A stretch of 5,959 bases of DNA from assembly GCA_017458865.1 (NCBI GenBank), contig JAFSZW010000403.1:1-5959 (forward strand), read 5' to 3'. Position numbers and translations under genes: made by a program. Of this stretch, positions 4,896 to 5,959 are shown piece after piece. The notes below the pieces were generated by a model, which had not been told where the DNA came from, did not search any database, and saw nothing but the letters and a program-made list of their open reading frames with translations. Position 1 is the first letter of the stretch. Each line of letters begins with the position of its first letter. Source of the DNA: Clostridia bacterium. Lineage in GTDB: Bacteria; Bacillota; Clostridia; Christensenellales; Aristaeellaceae.

Positions 4896-5959
4896 TTCTT
4901 TTTCCTCATATAGGCCGGAATGCTGTCAAGATAGCTACGTCCGGACGGTTCCGGAGCCTGCTGCTGTGCTCTGGACTGTGCAGGCTGTCCAAAGACAGGC
5001 GATACATCGGTCTGTGCACCGCTCTTGACATCGTCAAACGGATTTGCACGCTGAATCGGAGAATCATTGACGAATGAGGGGACCTCAGGGCCCGATCCCG
5101 GCTGTGCCGGTTCCTGAGCGGCTGCACCGGACACTCCGGAGGTCACAGGCTGATAGTTGTTATCATACCGTGAGAAGCCAAACGAACCGCCTGCATAGCC
5201 ATTTCCCGGATTGCCGCTGTTATAGGACTGGTAGGACGACTGATAGGACTGGGAAACATACGGTGCCTGGGACGGCAGTGTTGCAGCCGGATCCAGCGTC
5301 GAGGTTCTCGGCGGGAAAGGCTCTTTTTCAAAGCCGGTCGCGATAACAGTGATCCTGACCTCATCCTCAAGGGAATCGTCAATGCTGGCACCAAAGATGA
5401 TGTTTGCCTCGCTGTCAGCGGCAGCCGTAATCATCTCAACCGCATCATTGATATCCGTAATGCTGCAGTTGGAGTTGCAGGTGACATTGATCAGGACAGC
5501 ACGTGCGCCGTCAATGCTGGTTTCAAGCATCGGCGAATTAATCGCATCCTGAGCAGCCTCTGCCATGGCCTTCTCGCCCTTGGCAACGCCAATGCCCAGA
5601 TGCGCCATACCGCCGGACTCCATAACCGCTTTGACATCCGCAAAGTCCAGGTTGATGATGCCGGTCTGAGAAATCAGATCCGAAATGCCGGAAATGCCCT
5701 GACGGAGCACATCATCTGCGACCAGGAAAGCGCCCTTGAACGAGGTGCCTTTCGGGCAGACAGACAGCAGACGCTCATTGGGGATGACCACCAGGGTATC
5801 GACGCGCTGTTTGAGTTCATCAATGCCGCTTTCCGCTTTCCGCATTCTCGTCTTGCCCTCAAAGGCAAACGGCTTCGTTACAACGGCAATGGTCAGGATG
5901 CCCATGTCTCTGGCAATCTCCGCCACCACAGGCGCTGCGCCGGTTCCGGTGCCGCCGCC
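4892..5959 (-). CDS. ftsZ: Cell division protein FtsZ (N-terminal part beyond the window)
   Basis: Tubulin-like GTPase that polymerises into the Z-ring at the division site. The frame is open to the right edge; the GTG at 5929 is internal, since the preceding codons give the GTP-binding tubulin signature GGGTGTGAAP. By comparison with E. coli FtsZ about 100 residues are missing, and 355 are visible. Motifs in visible numbering: GGGTGTG (1-7), FEGKTR (33-38), VADDVLRQG (80-88), the catalytic T7 loop NLDFAD (103-108, D105 and D108), and the core end VRITVIATGF (201-210). About 130 residues of linker follow, rich in Ser, Gln, Tyr, Gly and Pro. The conserved C-terminal peptide is YLDSIPAYMRKKK (343-355), which binds partners such as FtsA, SepF or ZapA-type regulators. 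Unusual: CNSNC at 161-165 where relatives mostly have Gly/Ala/Ser and Asp. It is the last gene of its unit; upstream partners are not in view. Confidence 0.97.
   Translation of the reverse strand, partial: GGGTGTGAAPVVAEIARDMGILTIAVVTKPFAFEGKTRMRKAESGIDELKQRVDTLVVIPNERLLSVCPKGTSFKGAFLVADDVLRQGISGISDLISQTGIINLDFADVKAVMESGGMAHLGIGVAKGEKAMAEAAQDAINSPMLETSIDGARAVLINVTCNSNCSITDINDAVEMITAAADSEANIIFGASIDDSLEDEVRITVIATGFEKEPFPPRTSTLDPAATLPSQAPYVSQSYQSSYQSYNSGNPGNGYAGGSFGFSRYDNNYQPVTSGVSGAAAQEPAQPGSGPEVPSFVNDSPIQRANPFDDVKSGAQTDVSPVFGQPAQSRAQQQAPEPSGRSYLDSIPAYMRKKK
5222..5252 (-). repeat. Short direct repeat in the ftsZ linker
   Basis: ATAGGACTGG occurs at 5222-5231 and again at 5243-5252, 21 bases (seven codons) apart, with a further TAGGAC at 5232-5237 between them. 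It encodes the SYQSSYQSYNS part of the disordered FtsZ linker. In-frame spacing suggests local duplication. Confidence 0.6.

Noticed and set aside
1..5959. A novel multi-gene system such as a defence island or mobile element
   Set aside because: All six genes fall into housekeeping or broadly distributed families, transcription units look separate, and there are no transposase, integrase, toxin, repeat-array or attachment-site signals.

Overview
The window looks like an ordinary chromosomal stretch of a Firmicute (Bacillota), most likely a moderately GC-rich member of the Clostridia. The basis is a long-form LeuA, a type II thymidine kinase with the SSKT P-loop variant, a cytidylate-kinase-like P-loop protein, a secreted protein with a Thr-Pro linker, an FtsZ ending in a Lys-rich conserved tail, strong GGAGG-type ribosome binding sites and sigma-A-type promoters. 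I cannot place it to genus. I see no phage, transposon, plasmid, CRISPR, tRNA or rRNA signal, and base and codon use look uniform.

Layout: (1) positions 1-1642, plus strand, the 3' part of leuA (2-isopropylmalate synthase, leucine biosynthesis), missing only a short N-terminus at the window edge. (2) A 12-bp perfect hairpin separates it from a convergent minus-strand block. That block holds, in transcription order, a HAD-family phosphatase/phosphomutase-like hydrolase (3951-3277), a cytidylate-kinase-like protein (3090-2458) and thymidine kinase tdk (2261-1677). The last two each have a recognisable promoter with a 17-bp spacer, and a good intrinsic terminator lies between them, so this block is probably separate short units and not one operon. 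(3) Divergent from the HAD gene, a consensus promoter (TTGACA-N17-TATACT) drives a 228-residue exported protein with a C-terminal domain that resembles the PsbP/DcrB-type fold. (4) A second 12-bp hairpin with the same TTCC loop separates that gene from convergent ftsZ, which runs off the right edge and lacks its N-terminal part.

Functionally the genes are a mixed set: leucine biosynthesis, nucleotide salvage (tdk, perhaps with the kinase-like protein), small-molecule dephosphorylation, an envelope or extracellular protein of unknown role, and cell division. I see no convincing new multi-gene system. The points most worth a second look are the degenerate P-loop of the kinase-like protein, the uncharacterised exported protein, the Tyr/Gln/Ser-rich FtsZ linker with its small internal DNA repeat, a two-cysteine segment in the FtsZ core, and the matching pair of convergent-gene hairpins.
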